From Anaerolineales bacterium (GTDB lineage: Bacteria; Chloroflexota; Anaerolineae; 4572-78; J111), in the NCBI GenBank assembly GCA_020634935.1, contig JACKAT010000003.1, positions 1-64,000 of the forward strand: DNA of 64,000 nucleotides, given 5' to 3'. Positions 35,139 to 44,541 of this stretch are shown here, piece after piece; position 1 is the first letter of the stretch, and each line of letters begins with the position of its first letter. The translations under genes and the position numbers were made by a program. The notes under the pieces are model-generated. The model had not been told where the DNA came from and searched no databases. It was given only the letters and a program-made list of their open reading frames with translations.

Positions 35139-35774
35139 TTACTTCTTATGAGACCCTGACATCGCGGTGGTGATACCCAAGGCGATAAATACCGTTCCGG
35201 CGAAGTAACGCTGGGCCAGCAAAAATTTCAAATTACCCTTGAGCCACTGCCCCAGTGTACCGGCTAGCAGCGCCCACAGCCCGTCGCTAACAATGCCGAT
35301 CAGCACAAAAACCGTACCCAGGAAAAATATCTGAAGGGCCACGCTGCCGTGCCTCATATCGACAAACTGAGGCAGAAACGCAAAGAAAAATAAGGCGGTT
35401 TTGGGATTAAGGATGTTGACCACAACACCCTGATAAAAAACATGGGATAAGGCCGCGGGTTTAACAGTCTTAGGCCGGTTTATCTCCTCACGGGCCATTA
35501 TCTTGCGCACCCCCAAATAGATCAGGTAGATCGCCCCTAAATATTTAACCAAATTAAACGCTAATGCCGATGATACCAGCAGCGCCGAAACCCCCAGGGC
35601 AGCGGCGGCCACGTGAAAGAGTGTGCCCACCCCAATCCCCAGCGTCGATACAATACCCGCCAGCCGCCCTTGATCGATACTCCGCGCCACCACATACATC
35701 ACCGCCGGTCCCGGTGTAATAATTAACAGCACCGCCGTAACAAGAAATACAGCTAAGGTAGAGATTTCCGGCAT
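35139..35774 (-). CDS. LysE/RhtB family amino-acid exporter
   Basis: A 211-residue inner-membrane protein with about six hydrophobic segments. Family motifs: ITPGPAVMYVVARSIDQGR (22-40), GIGVGTLFHVAAAALG and NPKTALFFFAFLPQFVD (about 120-136). Established knowledge: exports amino acids such as homoserine, threonine or lysine; substrate not predictable. The next gene upstream on the minus strand starts about 340 bp further up, with its stop 47 bp from this start, so co-transcription is possible. Confidence 0.88.
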   Translation of the reverse strand: MPEISTLAVFLVTAVLLIITPGPAVMYVVARSIDQGRLAGIVSTLGIGVGTLFHVAAAALGVSALLVSSALAFNLVKYLGAIYLIYLGVRKIMAREEINRPKTVKPAALSHVFYQGVVVNILNPKTALFFFAFLPQFVDMRHGSVALQIFFLGTVFVLIGIVSDGLWALLAGTLGQWLKGNLKFLLAQRYFAGTVFIALGITTAMSGSHKK

Positions 35775-35821
35775 TTGATTTCTCCTTCGGAAAAGACGAT
35801 TAGGCTAGGCCAACCGCATTT

Positions 35822-36112
35822 TTATAGTGTGTGGTTATTGTTGGCCGAATTATTGCGATTATCTCGTAAATGGGCAAATGTCTGTAACCCTTGGGGCGTC
35901 AGTGCGAAGTGAACCCGGCCGTTTTCAACCTTAACCGATAAATTACCATCGATCACGTTTTGAAGCAGACCAACGTCCAGCTTAATGCCTTCGGCCCATT
36001 TGACCAGCACAAAAAAATCATCTTCCGTAAAATCACCTTGTCCTTCACTCAGGGCAACAGCCAGACTCTCTATTTCTTCTTTGGATAATAAGGGCTGCGG
36101 TTGAATTGTCAT
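35822..36112 (-). CDS. Small hypothetical protein
   Basis: A 96-residue soluble protein. It has an acidic N-terminus (LSKEEIESLAVALSEGQGDFTEDDFFVLV) and a compact C-terminal part (LSVKVENGRVHFALTPQGLQTFAHL) that resembles a winged-helix or small regulator fold. Family not recognised. ATG 36112 is chosen because GAGGAG lies 10 nt upstream; a TTG 18 bp further upstream overlaps that site. Confidence 0.6.
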   Translation of the reverse strand: MTIQPQPLLSKEEIESLAVALSEGQGDFTEDDFFVLVKWAEGIKLDVGLLQNVIDGNLSVKVENGRVHFALTPQGLQTFAHLRDNRNNSANNNHTL

Positions 36113-36399
36113 TCCTCGGCGTCTCCTCAAACGAATAACTCCTTATCGGACCTCGCCTATTAAGGCGCCCTTCACCCCAGGCTGGTAACAGTCCGAAGAT
36201 GCCTTCGTTTAATATCCTAACAGTTAGGCCACATAATCAAATTGCAAATTGACCCTATTATTATAGTACAAACGTTCGTGTTTTGTCTAGAATGGGGTCT
36301 CAATGTTGGACAGATGTTCCAAAAATGACCTATTTGAGGCGGTTGGTGGCTTGAGCCGAGGGCCTAATCAAACTTCAATTAAGACTGTTCCAGTTAGCT

Positions 36400-36414
36400 T
36401 GGCTATGGTATACT
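36400..36414 (+). promoter_or_regulatory. Extended -10 promoter element before the SDR gene
   Basis: TGGTATACT (36406-36414) forms an extended -10 (TG-N-TATACT) 42 bp before the ATG at 36456. No good -35 box. The rest of 36113-36455 shows no gene. Confidence 0.45.
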
Positions 36415-36455
36415 AAGATGCCCTTAATTAAATCAAATTCATTTGCGGAGAGAAA

Positions 36456-37163
36456 ATGGTGAGCGTAGAGGACAAAATAACCATCATTAGCGGCGCAAGC
36501 GGCGGCTTGGGCCAAACCGTCAGCGAAATGTTTTATCAAGCCGGAGCCAAAGTAGTTCTCGTGGGCAACACCCTTGATAAAGTCCAAGAGATAGCCAACA
36601 CTATGGAGCCTAGCCGCGCCTTGCCCTTAGCCGCCGATTTGACCGCCGCGGACGGCGCTGAGGCCGTAGTCGGCGCAGTTTTGGACAAATTTGGCCGGGT
36701 CGATATTCTGCTCAATTTGGCCGGCGGCTTTGCTGGCGGCACGCCTATTCACGAGAGTGACGATAGTGACCTGGATAAAATGATGGCGCTTAACCTGCGG
36801 ACGGCTTACAATATGAGCCGGGCCGCCGTCAAACCTATGATCGAGCAGCAATGGGGCCGCATCGTTAACATTGCCTCTCGCGACGCGCTGCAAGGCCGGG
36901 CCAAATTCAGCGCCTACGGCATAAGTAAAGCGGCGGTTCTCCGCCTAACCGAGTCGATGGCCGCCGAGGTCAAGCCCTATAATGTCATCGTCAACGCCCT
37001 TATTCCCACCGCCATTGATACCGAAGCCAATCGCAAAGCGATGCCCAATACCGATCCCAACAAATGGCTAAAACCAGCAACCATCGCTAAAACCCTGCTA
37101 TTTCTAAGCAGCGACGATCTGGCTATTTATGGAGCGGGTATCCCGCTCGAAGGTAAAGGGTAA
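36456..37163 (+). CDS. Short-chain dehydrogenase/reductase
   Basis: A 235-residue classical SDR. Nucleotide loop SGASGGLG (TGxxxGxG-like), NLAGG in the NAG position, active-site Ser in VNIASRDAL, and YGISK (Tyr and Lys of YxxxK). The cofactor-specificity loop VLVGNTLDKV has no basic residue directly after the second strand, which may favour NAD. It is 44 bp upstream of the transaldolase/isomerase gene and probably co-transcribed. Substrate unknown. Confidence 0.9.
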   Translation: MVSVEDKITIISGASGGLGQTVSEMFYQAGAKVVLVGNTLDKVQEIANTMEPSRALPLAADLTAADGAEAVVGAVLDKFGRVDILLNLAGGFAGGTPIHESDDSDLDKMMALNLRTAYNMSRAAVKPMIEQQWGRIVNIASRDALQGRAKFSAYGISKAAVLRLTESMAAEVKPYNVIVNALIPTAIDTEANRKAMPNTDPNKWLKPATIAKTLLFLSSDDLAIYGAGIPLEGKG

Positions 37164-37207
37164 AAGAATAATTCTACTTTACTAATCTGCAAGGAGAATG
37201 AACAACA

Positions 37208-40012
37208 ATGCCAAATAATGCTTTAGCCAAAATCTCCGAGCTCGGCCAATCCATCTGGTACGACAACATCGAACGGGGCATGTTAGAAGAAGGCGAGTTG
37301 ACCCGCATGGTCGAAGAAGATCACGTGGTTGGGGTAACGTCAAACCCCGCAATCTTCCAAAAAGCTATCTCCGGCAGCACTGCCTACGATGCTCAAATTG
37401 AGGAAATCGTAGCCGAAACTCCGACCATTCCAATTAAAGACCTATACGAAAAATTGGCTATTCACGATATCCAAATGGCCGCCGACATCCTGCATCCGGT
37501 TTACGAGCGCACCAACGGTGACGATGGCTATATCAGCTTGGAAGTCTCCCCGACGCTGGCCAACGACACGGAAGGCACTATTGCCGAAGCCAAACGGCTG
37601 TTCAAGACCGTGAGCCGGCCTAACTTGATGATCAAAATTCCGGCGACAGCCGCCGGCCTACCCGCTATTACCGCAGTCATCGGCTCTGGCATCAACGTCA
37701 ACGTGACGCTGATGTTTTCGCTGCAAAATTATATTGATGTGGCTAATGCCTACATCGCCGGGCTGGAAAAGCTGGACCAAGCCGGCGGCGATGTCAGCCA
37801 AATCGCTTCAGTTGCCTCATTTTTCGTCAGTCGAGTCGATACCCTCATCGACAAACTACTCGATGACATCGGCAGCGATGAGGCCAAATCGCTGCAAGGC
37901 AAGATGGCCATTGCCAATGCTAAAGCCGCCTACAAAGAATTCAAAGAGATTTTCGGCGGCGACCGCTTCCAAAAACTGGCCCAAAAAGGCGCTCGCGTCC
38001 AGCGCCCGCTGTGGGCCAGCACCAGCACCAAAAATCCGGCTTATCGTGATGTCATCTATGCCGAAGAGTTGGTCGGCCCCGATACGGTCGATACGATGCC
38101 GCCGGTCACGCTTGAGGGGCTAAAAGATCACGGCGAAATCCGAGCCAGCCTGATGGAAGATCTCGATGAAGCCCCGGCCGTTCTGGAAAAATTGTCCACA
38201 CTCGACATTAGCTACGATGATGCCACCCAAAAATTGCAGGATGATGGTGTGGTCGCTTTCGCCAATTCCTTTGTCGATTTGCTTAAAACGTTGGAGGATA
38301 AGCGGGAAGCCATCGTCTCGCGTCAGGTCAGCCCCATGACGTTGGCCTTGAAAGACAACCAGGCTGCGGTCAATGTCCGGCTGCGAGCCTGGGACGCGGC
38401 CAAGATGGCCGCCCGGATATGGGCCAGCGACGGCACTGTTTGGGTGCCTGATCCCGCTCAGGCCGCCCAAACCTCTGATCTAACTAATCGCTTAGGTTGG
38501 CTCACTCTGCCCACCGACATGATGGCCGAGGCCAGCTCGTTGGCCGAATTTGCCGCCGAGATTAAAGCCGCCGGCTTTCAGGAAGTCGTTCTACTGGGTA
38601 TGGGCGGCAGCAGTCTGGCTCCGGAGGTTTACATGAAAACATTCGGGGCGACCAATGGCCTGCCACTGACGGTCCTCGACAGCACCAATCCCGACCAAGT
38701 CGCGGCTGTCGCCAACGGCATTGCCGATCTGACCAAAACTTTGTTTATTGTCTCCAGTAAATCTGGCGGCACCATCGAACCGCTATCGTTCTTTAAATAT
38801 TTTTACGACCAAGTTAGCCAGCAAAAGGAGAATTCCGGTGAGAATTTTATCGCCATCACCGATCCGGGTAGCGGGCTGGAGAAGCTGGCCCAAGAAAAGG
38901 GGTTCCGCCGCATTTTCCTGGCTAATTCAGATGTGGGCGGACGTTATTCGGCGCTGACCCATTTTGGCCTGGTCCCGGCCGCGCTTATTGGCGTCGATCT
39001 GCCCAAGCTGTTGCGACGAGCCAGCAGTATGGCTGACGCCTGCCGTAACAGCGCCCCCTATAACCCCGGCTTGCAACTTGGCGCGGCGATGGGTGAACTG
39101 GCGCGGCAAGGTCGAGATAAACTTACGTTCTTTACCTCACCCCAAATTGCCGCCTTTGGGGCCTGGGCCGAGCAGTTGATCGCTGAGAGTTTGGGCAAGC
39201 AAGGCGTCGGCATTTTGCCGGTGGTCGATGAGGGTATCATCCAACCCGCATTTTACGGCCACGACCGGGTCTTTGTTTATCTGCGCCTGGCCGGCGATGA
39301 TAACGTGGCCCTGGACGGCCAGGTCAATGTGTTGGAAGCCGCCGGTCATCCCATCATTCGCATCGAAATGGACGAGTTGGAAGATTTGGGCCAGGAGTTT
39401 TTTCGCTGGGAGATCGCAACCGCCGCCGCCGGTGCGATCCTCAAGATCAACCCGTTTGACCAACCCAACGTCGAGTTAGCCAAAATCAAAGCTCGCGAAT
39501 TGATGGCTCAATTTGAGGAAAGCGGCGCTTTGCCGGCGGAAGCGCCGACTATCGACTATGATGACATCGACGCCTATGGCCCGGCTATGGGCGCCACCGT
39601 GCCTGAAGCGCTGCGTGCCTTCCTAAGCAGCTTTATCCCCGGCAACTACATTGCCATCATGGCTTACTTGCCCTACACCGCCGACATCGATGCGGCGCTG
39701 AACGACCTGCGCTTGACGCTGCGCACCGGTCTGCAGGCGGCCACTACGGTAGGTTACGGGCCGCGATTCCTACACTCGACCGGCCAGCTGCATAAAGGCG
39801 ACGGCAACAACGGTCTTTTTATTCAAATTACGCATACGCCCGCCACAGATGTAGAAATTCCCGGCGAAAAGTACAGCTTCGCTACCTTAGTAGCGGCGCA
39901 GGCCCAAGGTGACTATAACGCGCTACAACAAAACGGTCGCCGCTTAATTCGTTTCCATATCGAGGCCGGGCAGGACCTTGCGGCAGCTATCCGCAAACTG
40001 ATTCCAGTTTAA
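37208..40012 (+). CDS. Bifunctional transaldolase / glucose-6-phosphate isomerase
   Basis: A 934-residue fusion. Residues about 1-360 are transaldolase (LGQSIWYDNIERGML; GVTSNPAIFQKAI; LMIKIPATAAGLPAI with the Schiff-base Lys; VASFFVSRVDTLID). Residues about 385-934 are phosphoglucose isomerase (VLLGMGGSSLAPEVYMKTFG; FIVSSKSGGTIEPLSFFKYF; and GGRYSALTHFGLVPAAL). Established knowledge: this fusion occurs in several bacterial phyla and links the pentose phosphate pathway with glycolysis. All key motifs are present. GGAGAATG lies upstream. Probably in an operon with the SDR gene. Confidence 0.95.
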   Translation: MPNNALAKISELGQSIWYDNIERGMLEEGELTRMVEEDHVVGVTSNPAIFQKAISGSTAYDAQIEEIVAETPTIPIKDLYEKLAIHDIQMAADILHPVYERTNGDDGYISLEVSPTLANDTEGTIAEAKRLFKTVSRPNLMIKIPATAAGLPAITAVIGSGINVNVTLMFSLQNYIDVANAYIAGLEKLDQAGGDVSQIASVASFFVSRVDTLIDKLLDDIGSDEAKSLQGKMAIANAKAAYKEFKEIFGGDRFQKLAQKGARVQRPLWASTSTKNPAYRDVIYAEELVGPDTVDTMPPVTLEGLKDHGEIRASLMEDLDEAPAVLEKLSTLDISYDDATQKLQDDGVVAFANSFVDLLKTLEDKREAIVSRQVSPMTLALKDNQAAVNVRLRAWDAAKMAARIWASDGTVWVPDPAQAAQTSDLTNRLGWLTLPTDMMAEASSLAEFAAEIKAAGFQEVVLLGMGGSSLAPEVYMKTFGATNGLPLTVLDSTNPDQVAAVANGIADLTKTLFIVSSKSGGTIEPLSFFKYFYDQVSQQKENSGENFIAITDPGSGLEKLAQEKGFRRIFLANSDVGGRYSALTHFGLVPAALIGVDLPKLLRRASSMADACRNSAPYNPGLQLGAAMGELARQGRDKLTFFTSPQIAAFGAWAEQLIAESLGKQGVGILPVVDEGIIQPAFYGHDRVFVYLRLAGDDNVALDGQVNVLEAAGHPIIRIEMDELEDLGQEFFRWEIATAAAGAILKINPFDQPNVELAKIKARELMAQFEESGALPAEAPTIDYDDIDAYGPAMGATVPEALRAFLSSFIPGNYIAIMAYLPYTADIDAALNDLRLTLRTGLQAATTVGYGPRFLHSTGQLHKGDGNNGLFIQITHTPATDVEIPGEKYSFATLVAAQAQGDYNALQQNGRRLIRFHIEAGQDLAAAIRKLIPV

Positions 40013-40140
40013 GGGGACATAGGCTAACCTGACTCAGTGGTCTAAAACTCTTTTCCTATTGAACTTTAAGTTTTTATCCGTTACAGTAAGGAACAGAGGC
40101 TAAATTAGACCTAGATTCTTTTAAAATTAAGTAAAAAGTA

Positions 40141-40187
40141 AGAAAGTAATCCACAAAGATAACTGTTATCTTTGTGGATTACTTTCT
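40141..40187 (+). terminator. Perfect 22-bp stem hairpin after tal-pgi
   Basis: Arms 40141-40162 and 40166-40187 are perfectly complementary with a CTG loop (core CCACAAAGATAA / TTATCTTTGTGG). It lies 129 bp after the stop and 66 bp before the next gene. There is no clean T-run, so it may be an inserted palindrome acting as a terminator. Confidence 0.6.
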
Positions 40188-40253
40188 ATTTAATCCTTCA
40201 CCGCCTTCTACTTCCAGAACTCCACAGCTCATCTCTAAGACAAGGAAAATGCC

Positions 40254-41114
40254 ATGACCTTTTATACTATTAAAGGCCAACAAATTCATGTTAAAGAAGA
40301 AGGTAACCCGCACAATCAGCTAGCGCTGCTAATTCACGGCTGGTCGAGTTCCTGGTTTGCTATGTCGCCCCTGCTGCCAATGCTCAAACGGCGATTTCGC
40401 TGTATTGCGGTGGATTTGCCCGGTTACGGCCAATCGCCCCCCAGCCCTGAACCGGAATCGATGGTCCACTACGCCGATTTAATGGCCGAGTTGATCCGGC
40501 AGGTCAGTCCCAAACAGCCAGCCGTTATTGTGGGGCATTCTATGGGCGGCATGATCACCCTGACGTTAACGCTGCGCCATCCTGAACTGGTTGAACGGAT
40601 CATCCTCTTGTGCCCCACCATTAGTGGCCACCTTTCCCTCTTTATGAATCTCTTCATCTCCCCTGGCATTCTGGTTGAGCGATTTGTTGCCCCTCGGATT
40701 TCCCGTGCCCTTCAGCCATATTTAACCGGGCTAACCGACCAGCTAATGCGGCCGGCCTCACTTTCGGAGCGAGGCGGCATCACCCAGGCCGATTATGAAC
40801 GCCTGCGAACCGACGCCCGGAACCCCAACCAGAGTCGCGTTCGCGCTCAATGTTTTTGGGCCATGCGTGAGGGCGATTTGCGCGGTCAACTGGAGCCGAT
40901 TGTTGATGTACCGTCGCTGGTTATATGGGGCATGGAAGATAATACCGTGCCGCTGAAAGACGCCAGCGTCCTGGCTGATGAATGGCCTCATCTTGATTTA
41001 CGAATTCTGCCCCGTGTTAGCCACTGGCCTCAATTTGAAGCCCCGGAAATTACCCGTCGTTATATAAAAGCTTTCTTAGGCAAACCACTCAAACTCATTC
41101 AAGCTGTATTTTAA
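40254..41114 (+). CDS. Alpha/beta hydrolase
   Basis: A 286-residue enzyme with the alpha/beta-hydrolase fold. Oxyanion block LLIHGWSSSW (26-35), nucleophile elbow VGHSMGGM (S96), acid in VIWGMEDNTVPL and catalytic His in LPRVSHWPQFEAP. A lid region lies around 140-200. Substrate cannot be told. ACAAGGAAAATG-like ribosome-binding site. Single gene. Confidence 0.88.
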   Translation: MTFYTIKGQQIHVKEEGNPHNQLALLIHGWSSSWFAMSPLLPMLKRRFRCIAVDLPGYGQSPPSPEPESMVHYADLMAELIRQVSPKQPAVIVGHSMGGMITLTLTLRHPELVERIILLCPTISGHLSLFMNLFISPGILVERFVAPRISRALQPYLTGLTDQLMRPASLSERGGITQADYERLRTDARNPNQSRVRAQCFWAMREGDLRGQLEPIVDVPSLVIWGMEDNTVPLKDASVLADEWPHLDLRILPRVSHWPQFEAPEITRRYIKAFLGKPLKLIQAVF

Positions 41115-41158
41115 ATATAGATTGCCCCTTTAAGCTCCTTACTGTCTAAACATAAAGA

Positions 41159-41186
41159 TTGTTTTTTTACCTCCTTAAGTTATAAT
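41159..41186 (+). promoter_or_regulatory. Putative promoter of the slipin gene
   Basis: TTGTTT (41159-41164), 16-bp spacer, TATAAT (41181-41186); ATG at 41240. Confidence 0.5.
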
Positions 41187-41239
41187 AACAGCACTAGATA
41201 GTTAATTTAAATTCTAATATCACAAGGGAGGTGCAGGAC

Positions 41240-42031
41240 ATGGAAGCACTCATCGGCTTAATTCCCTGTCTCGGATTACTGGGAGTATTTGTTCTTTTTC
41301 TACTTTTCTCGGCCGTAAAAGTAGTTCAAGAATATGAACGGGGGGTTATCTTTCGGCTAGGCCGTTTTGTTGGCGCTAAAGGGCCGGGGATTTTCTTCAT
41401 TGTCCCGTTTATTGATCGGATGATGAAAGTGGATTTGCGTACAGTGACGCTGGATGTCCCCAGCCAAGAGGCCATTACGCTCGATAACGTGACGCTCAAA
41501 GTCAATGCGGTGGTTTACTTTCGGGTGATGGATCCGGGCAAATCGATTATTCAAGTGGAAGATTACCGGCGGGCAACGTGGCAAATCGCCCAAACTACCC
41601 TGCGAAATGTCATCGGCCAGAGTGAACTCGATGACCTCCTGGCCAATCGGGAAAAAGTTAACGAAGAGATCCGGCAAATTATTGATGACCAAACCGAACC
41701 CTGGGGGATTAAGGTCTCGATTGTTGAAGTGAAGGATGTGGAATTGCCTCAAGCGATGCAGCGCGCGATGGCCCGGCAGGCGGAAGCCGAGCGCGAAAAA
41801 CGGGCTAAAATCATCCATGCGTCCGGGGAATTTGAAGCCTCTAAGCAGTTGGCTGAAGCGGCTGAGATTATCGCTGGCGAACCGGCAACCCTGCAACTCC
41901 GTTACCTGCAAACATTGACTGAGGTCGCCGCTGAGAAAAATTCGACCATCATCTTCCCCCTCCCCATAGATATTATTTCAGCGCTGTTAACTGGGTTCAA
42001 CCCAAAGACAAATGACAAAACTCCTGAGTAA
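41240..42031 (+). CDS. Slipin (stomatin-like SPFH protein)
   Basis: A 263-residue membrane-anchored protein. One N-terminal hydrophobic hairpin (LIGLIPCLGLLGVFVLFLLF) leads into an SPFH domain with slipin signatures: VVQEYERGVIFRLGRFVGAKGPG, PSQEAITLDNVTLKVNAVVYF, and a coiled coil EKRAKIIHASGEFEASKQLAEAA, shortened here. Slipins usually pair with a NfeD membrane protease; none is adjacent. ATG 41240 is preferred over GTG 41231 since GGGAGG (41226-41231) fits the ATG. Unrelated to the longer SPFH pair at 30-33 kb except by fold. Confidence 0.9.
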   Translation: MEALIGLIPCLGLLGVFVLFLLFSAVKVVQEYERGVIFRLGRFVGAKGPGIFFIVPFIDRMMKVDLRTVTLDVPSQEAITLDNVTLKVNAVVYFRVMDPGKSIIQVEDYRRATWQIAQTTLRNVIGQSELDDLLANREKVNEEIRQIIDDQTEPWGIKVSIVEVKDVELPQAMQRAMARQAEAEREKRAKIIHASGEFEASKQLAEAAEIIAGEPATLQLRYLQTLTEVAAEKNSTIIFPLPIDIISALLTGFNPKTNDKTPE

Positions 42032-42075
42032 TCTTGGTCTCGGACCCAAGAGGTAGGGTTGCAAGGATTTAATAG

Positions 42076-42202
42076 GACTTACGCAGTTGGGTGTAACAAA
42101 ACCCGGTGACAGTCACTTTTTGCTGAAAATGAACGTCCGTTTAGTCCAAACAAGTCGATTTATCACGCCCAAGTGACTGTCACCTTTTGAACTGCGTAAC
42201 TC
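42076..42202. mobile_element. MITE-like element with ACTTACGCAGTT ends
   Basis: Outer inverted repeat GACTTACGCAGTT (42076-42088) and AACTGCGTAACTC (42190-42202). The nested inverted repeat GGTGACAGTCACTT (42105-42118) and AAGTGACTGTCACC (42171-42184) gives a two-level stem. No coding capacity. Ends are shared with the element at 55381-55517. Confidence 0.75.
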
Positions 42203-42342
42203 ATATTTAAGTTGCAATACGACAATTTTGTCCCTGGCAACTTGGCTACTTTGCGTCCCTGCCCGCCGGTTCAAAATAACATTATGTTGAATCAGGAACG
42301 CATCTGTGGTATAATTCGGCTAAACTTCACGTTTTAGTTATA

Positions 42343-42475
42343 TCACTATGTTTGCACTTTTTTAGAAACCCGGTTTTTGAAGCCTAATTGATAACCTTTT
42401 GAGGCCAAAAGCGCCTCTTTTTAACGCTAAAAACCGGGTTTCTGGCCATAATACTTTAAAGTGCAAAGGTAGTGA
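42343..42475. mobile_element. 133-bp MITE-like nested inverted repeat
   Basis: Ends TCACTATGTTTGCACTTT and AAAGTGCAAAGGTAGTGA match at 16 of 18 positions. Inside, AGAAACCCGGTTTTT (from about 42364) pairs with AAAAACCGGGTTTCT (ending about 42443), and GAGGC/GCCTC-type pairing lies at the centre. Flanks are TA-rich, compatible with a TA target, but this is not proven. It ends 17 bp before the LysM gene ATG, so it occupies that gene's promoter or leader region. Confidence 0.75.
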
Positions 42476-42492
42476 TTATATGAGGCAAGCTA

Positions 42493-44484
42493 ATGCGCGG
42501 AATTATTGATGCCATAAAGGCCCTCTATATCAAACTTTTAGTCTGGTTAGGGGCGGAGCCTCCCGAAGGGTTTGATCAGCTCGAATCCGGCGGCGCCTGG
42601 CCCCAGAAATATATCGTCAAAGAGGGTGATACGATCTTCTCCATCGCTCGAAAATTTGGGGTTCATTACGAGCGCATTGCCCAAGCCAACAGCATCGACC
42701 AATTGGATGCCCTCAAACCGGGTCAGATCTTGACCATTCCTGCGCCGGGTCGGGAGCCTGAAAAGAAAACTGCACCAACCAAGCCGGAAAAAGTTAAGCC
42801 ACCTACCAAACCTACCCAGCCTATTTCCAAAGAACCGGTTGCAGAGGCTCCTGATGAAGAGCTATTTGAAGAAGAACCGCTTGGAGAAGAGCCTTTAGAA
42901 GAAGAACCCTTGGAGGAATTACCGGAGTGGTTGGAGGATGTAAAGCCTGAAGAGATAACGGTCCCGGAAGAAGAAGCGCCGCTCTCGGAGCCGACTCAAG
43001 AGCCACTGCCTGACACCGTCGCGGAAGAAGAGATGGTTTTTCGCTACGAGGTTCAGCGCGGCGATACCCTCAATGCCATTGCCCGCAAATATGGGACGAC
43101 GGTCAAAGATTTGATCGAAGCCAATCAACTGGGGGACTCTAACATCTATCCCGGTCAAAAATTGGTCATTCCCGGTTATCATCTACCCAAAACCGAGCCA
43201 GTTCCTGAACCAACCCATCGCCCGCTCCCGGATGTGGGCGAACAGTTTGTCTACACCGTAGCCGGCGGTGATACCCTCGGTGCGATCGCTAAACGGTACG
43301 GCATTACCCTTCTCCAACTGATCGAGGTCAACCGGCTTGATGATCCCAACCGGATTCATATTGGTCAAAAGCTCATTATTCCGGACGTATTAGCCGCCCC
43401 GGCTCGCCCTGCGCCGCCGATTGAGTCGCAGCCAAGACCAACCCCCGTTGCAGGCATCGATCCCAATTTCCCACCGCTGGGGCCGGCCGGAGCCGTGAGA
43501 GCGTTGTATGCTAGCTATTTTGCCATCGGCCACCCCGAGTTTCGGCAGCGCATTTTTGAGCTACTCGACACGACTGAATTAAACGCGGTAGTCATTGATG
43601 CCAAAAGCGATTACGGCTGGCTAAGTTATCCTACACAAATGGCTCGCGCCAGAGAAATTGGCGCCAATCGGCCCACAGCTCAAGATTTTTCGGACCTCAT
43701 GGCCCAATTGAAAGAGCGGGGAATTTACACCATTGCTCGCATTGTGGTCTTTAAGGATAATTTACTGGGGAAAAGCGATCCTGAATTGGCCGTCAGAACC
43801 CAGTCAGGCGCCGTCTGGCAAGACCCTGACGCGATGGCGTGGAGCGATCCGTTTCTCAGTGAAGTATGGAACTATAATATTGAAATTGCCGCCGAAGCCA
43901 TCCGGTTGGGATTCGATGAAATTCAGTTCGATTTCTTACGTTTCCCCACCGTCAGTCCGGCCGGAACGCCGTACTTTTCTCAAGAAATCACCAAAGAAAC
44001 CCGAGTAGCGGCCATTACCGGCTTTCTCAGCGTTGCTCACGGCCAGCTAAAACCCTTAGGGATTAAAATATCGGCCAGCGCCTTTGGGTACACCTGCTGG
44101 CGCAGCGACGACTCGCTAATCGGGCAAAATATTGAGCGTATGGCCCCCTATCTGGATGTGTTGTGTCCGATGCTTTACCCTTCAACCTTCGGCAGCGGGA
44201 TTCCCGGCTACAAAGTGGCTGTGGCCCATCCTTACGAAGTGGTGTACGAAAGCGCGCGACGGGCGATAAGTCGGATTAAACCGTCCGGCTGCCTGGTGCG
44301 ACCCTGGCTTCAGGATTTTCAGGATTACCGCTTCGACCGGCGCACCTATGGCCGAACGGAAATTCAAGCCCAAATCAAAGCCGCTTTCGACGCAGGTTGT
44401 GAGGGTTTTCAAGTTTGGGATCCCCAAGTGCATTACACCGACAACGCCTATGCGCCTATTGCTGTTCCCACTATGTCGTCATAA
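42493..44484 (+). CDS. LysM-repeat protein with glycoside-hydrolase-like domain (PF13200)
   Basis: A 663-residue protein. Three LysM modules (about 36-90, YIVKEGDTIFSIARKFGV; about 185-230, YEVQRGDTLNAIARKYGT; about 253-300, YTVAGGDTLGAIAKRYGI) would bind peptidoglycan or chitin-like glycans. A very acidic linker (EEEPLGEEPLEEEPLEELPE) separates the first two. The C-terminal TIM-barrel-like domain (VRALYASYFAIG; NAVVIDAKSDYGWLSYP; FDEIQFDFLRFP) is the putative glycoside hydrolase family PF13200. No clear signal peptide was found, although the protein should act outside, so export may be non-classical. The start context is AGGCAAGCTAATG. Confidence 0.85.
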   Translation: MRGIIDAIKALYIKLLVWLGAEPPEGFDQLESGGAWPQKYIVKEGDTIFSIARKFGVHYERIAQANSIDQLDALKPGQILTIPAPGREPEKKTAPTKPEKVKPPTKPTQPISKEPVAEAPDEELFEEEPLGEEPLEEEPLEELPEWLEDVKPEEITVPEEEAPLSEPTQEPLPDTVAEEEMVFRYEVQRGDTLNAIARKYGTTVKDLIEANQLGDSNIYPGQKLVIPGYHLPKTEPVPEPTHRPLPDVGEQFVYTVAGGDTLGAIAKRYGITLLQLIEVNRLDDPNRIHIGQKLIIPDVLAAPARPAPPIESQPRPTPVAGIDPNFPPLGPAGAVRALYASYFAIGHPEFRQRIFELLDTTELNAVVIDAKSDYGWLSYPTQMARAREIGANRPTAQDFSDLMAQLKERGIYTIARIVVFKDNLLGKSDPELAVRTQSGAVWQDPDAMAWSDPFLSEVWNYNIEIAAEAIRLGFDEIQFDFLRFPTVSPAGTPYFSQEITKETRVAAITGFLSVAHGQLKPLGIKISASAFGYTCWRSDDSLIGQNIERMAPYLDVLCPMLYPSTFGSGIPGYKVAVAHPYEVVYESARRAISRIKPSGCLVRPWLQDFQDYRFDRRTYGRTEIQAQIKAAFDAGCEGFQVWDPQVHYTDNAYAPIAVPTMSS

Positions 44485-44499
44485 AAACAGAGGCAGACC

Positions 44500-44533
44500 A
44501 GATGACTGGCCCTTGGCCAAGGGCCAGTCATCT
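44500..44533 (+). terminator. 34-bp perfect palindrome, terminator of the LysM gene
   Basis: AGATGACTGGCCCTTGG and its complement meet without a loop, 15 bp after the stop at 44484, followed by GAACAAAAAAAA. Confidence 0.7.
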
Positions 44534-44541
44534 GAACAAAA

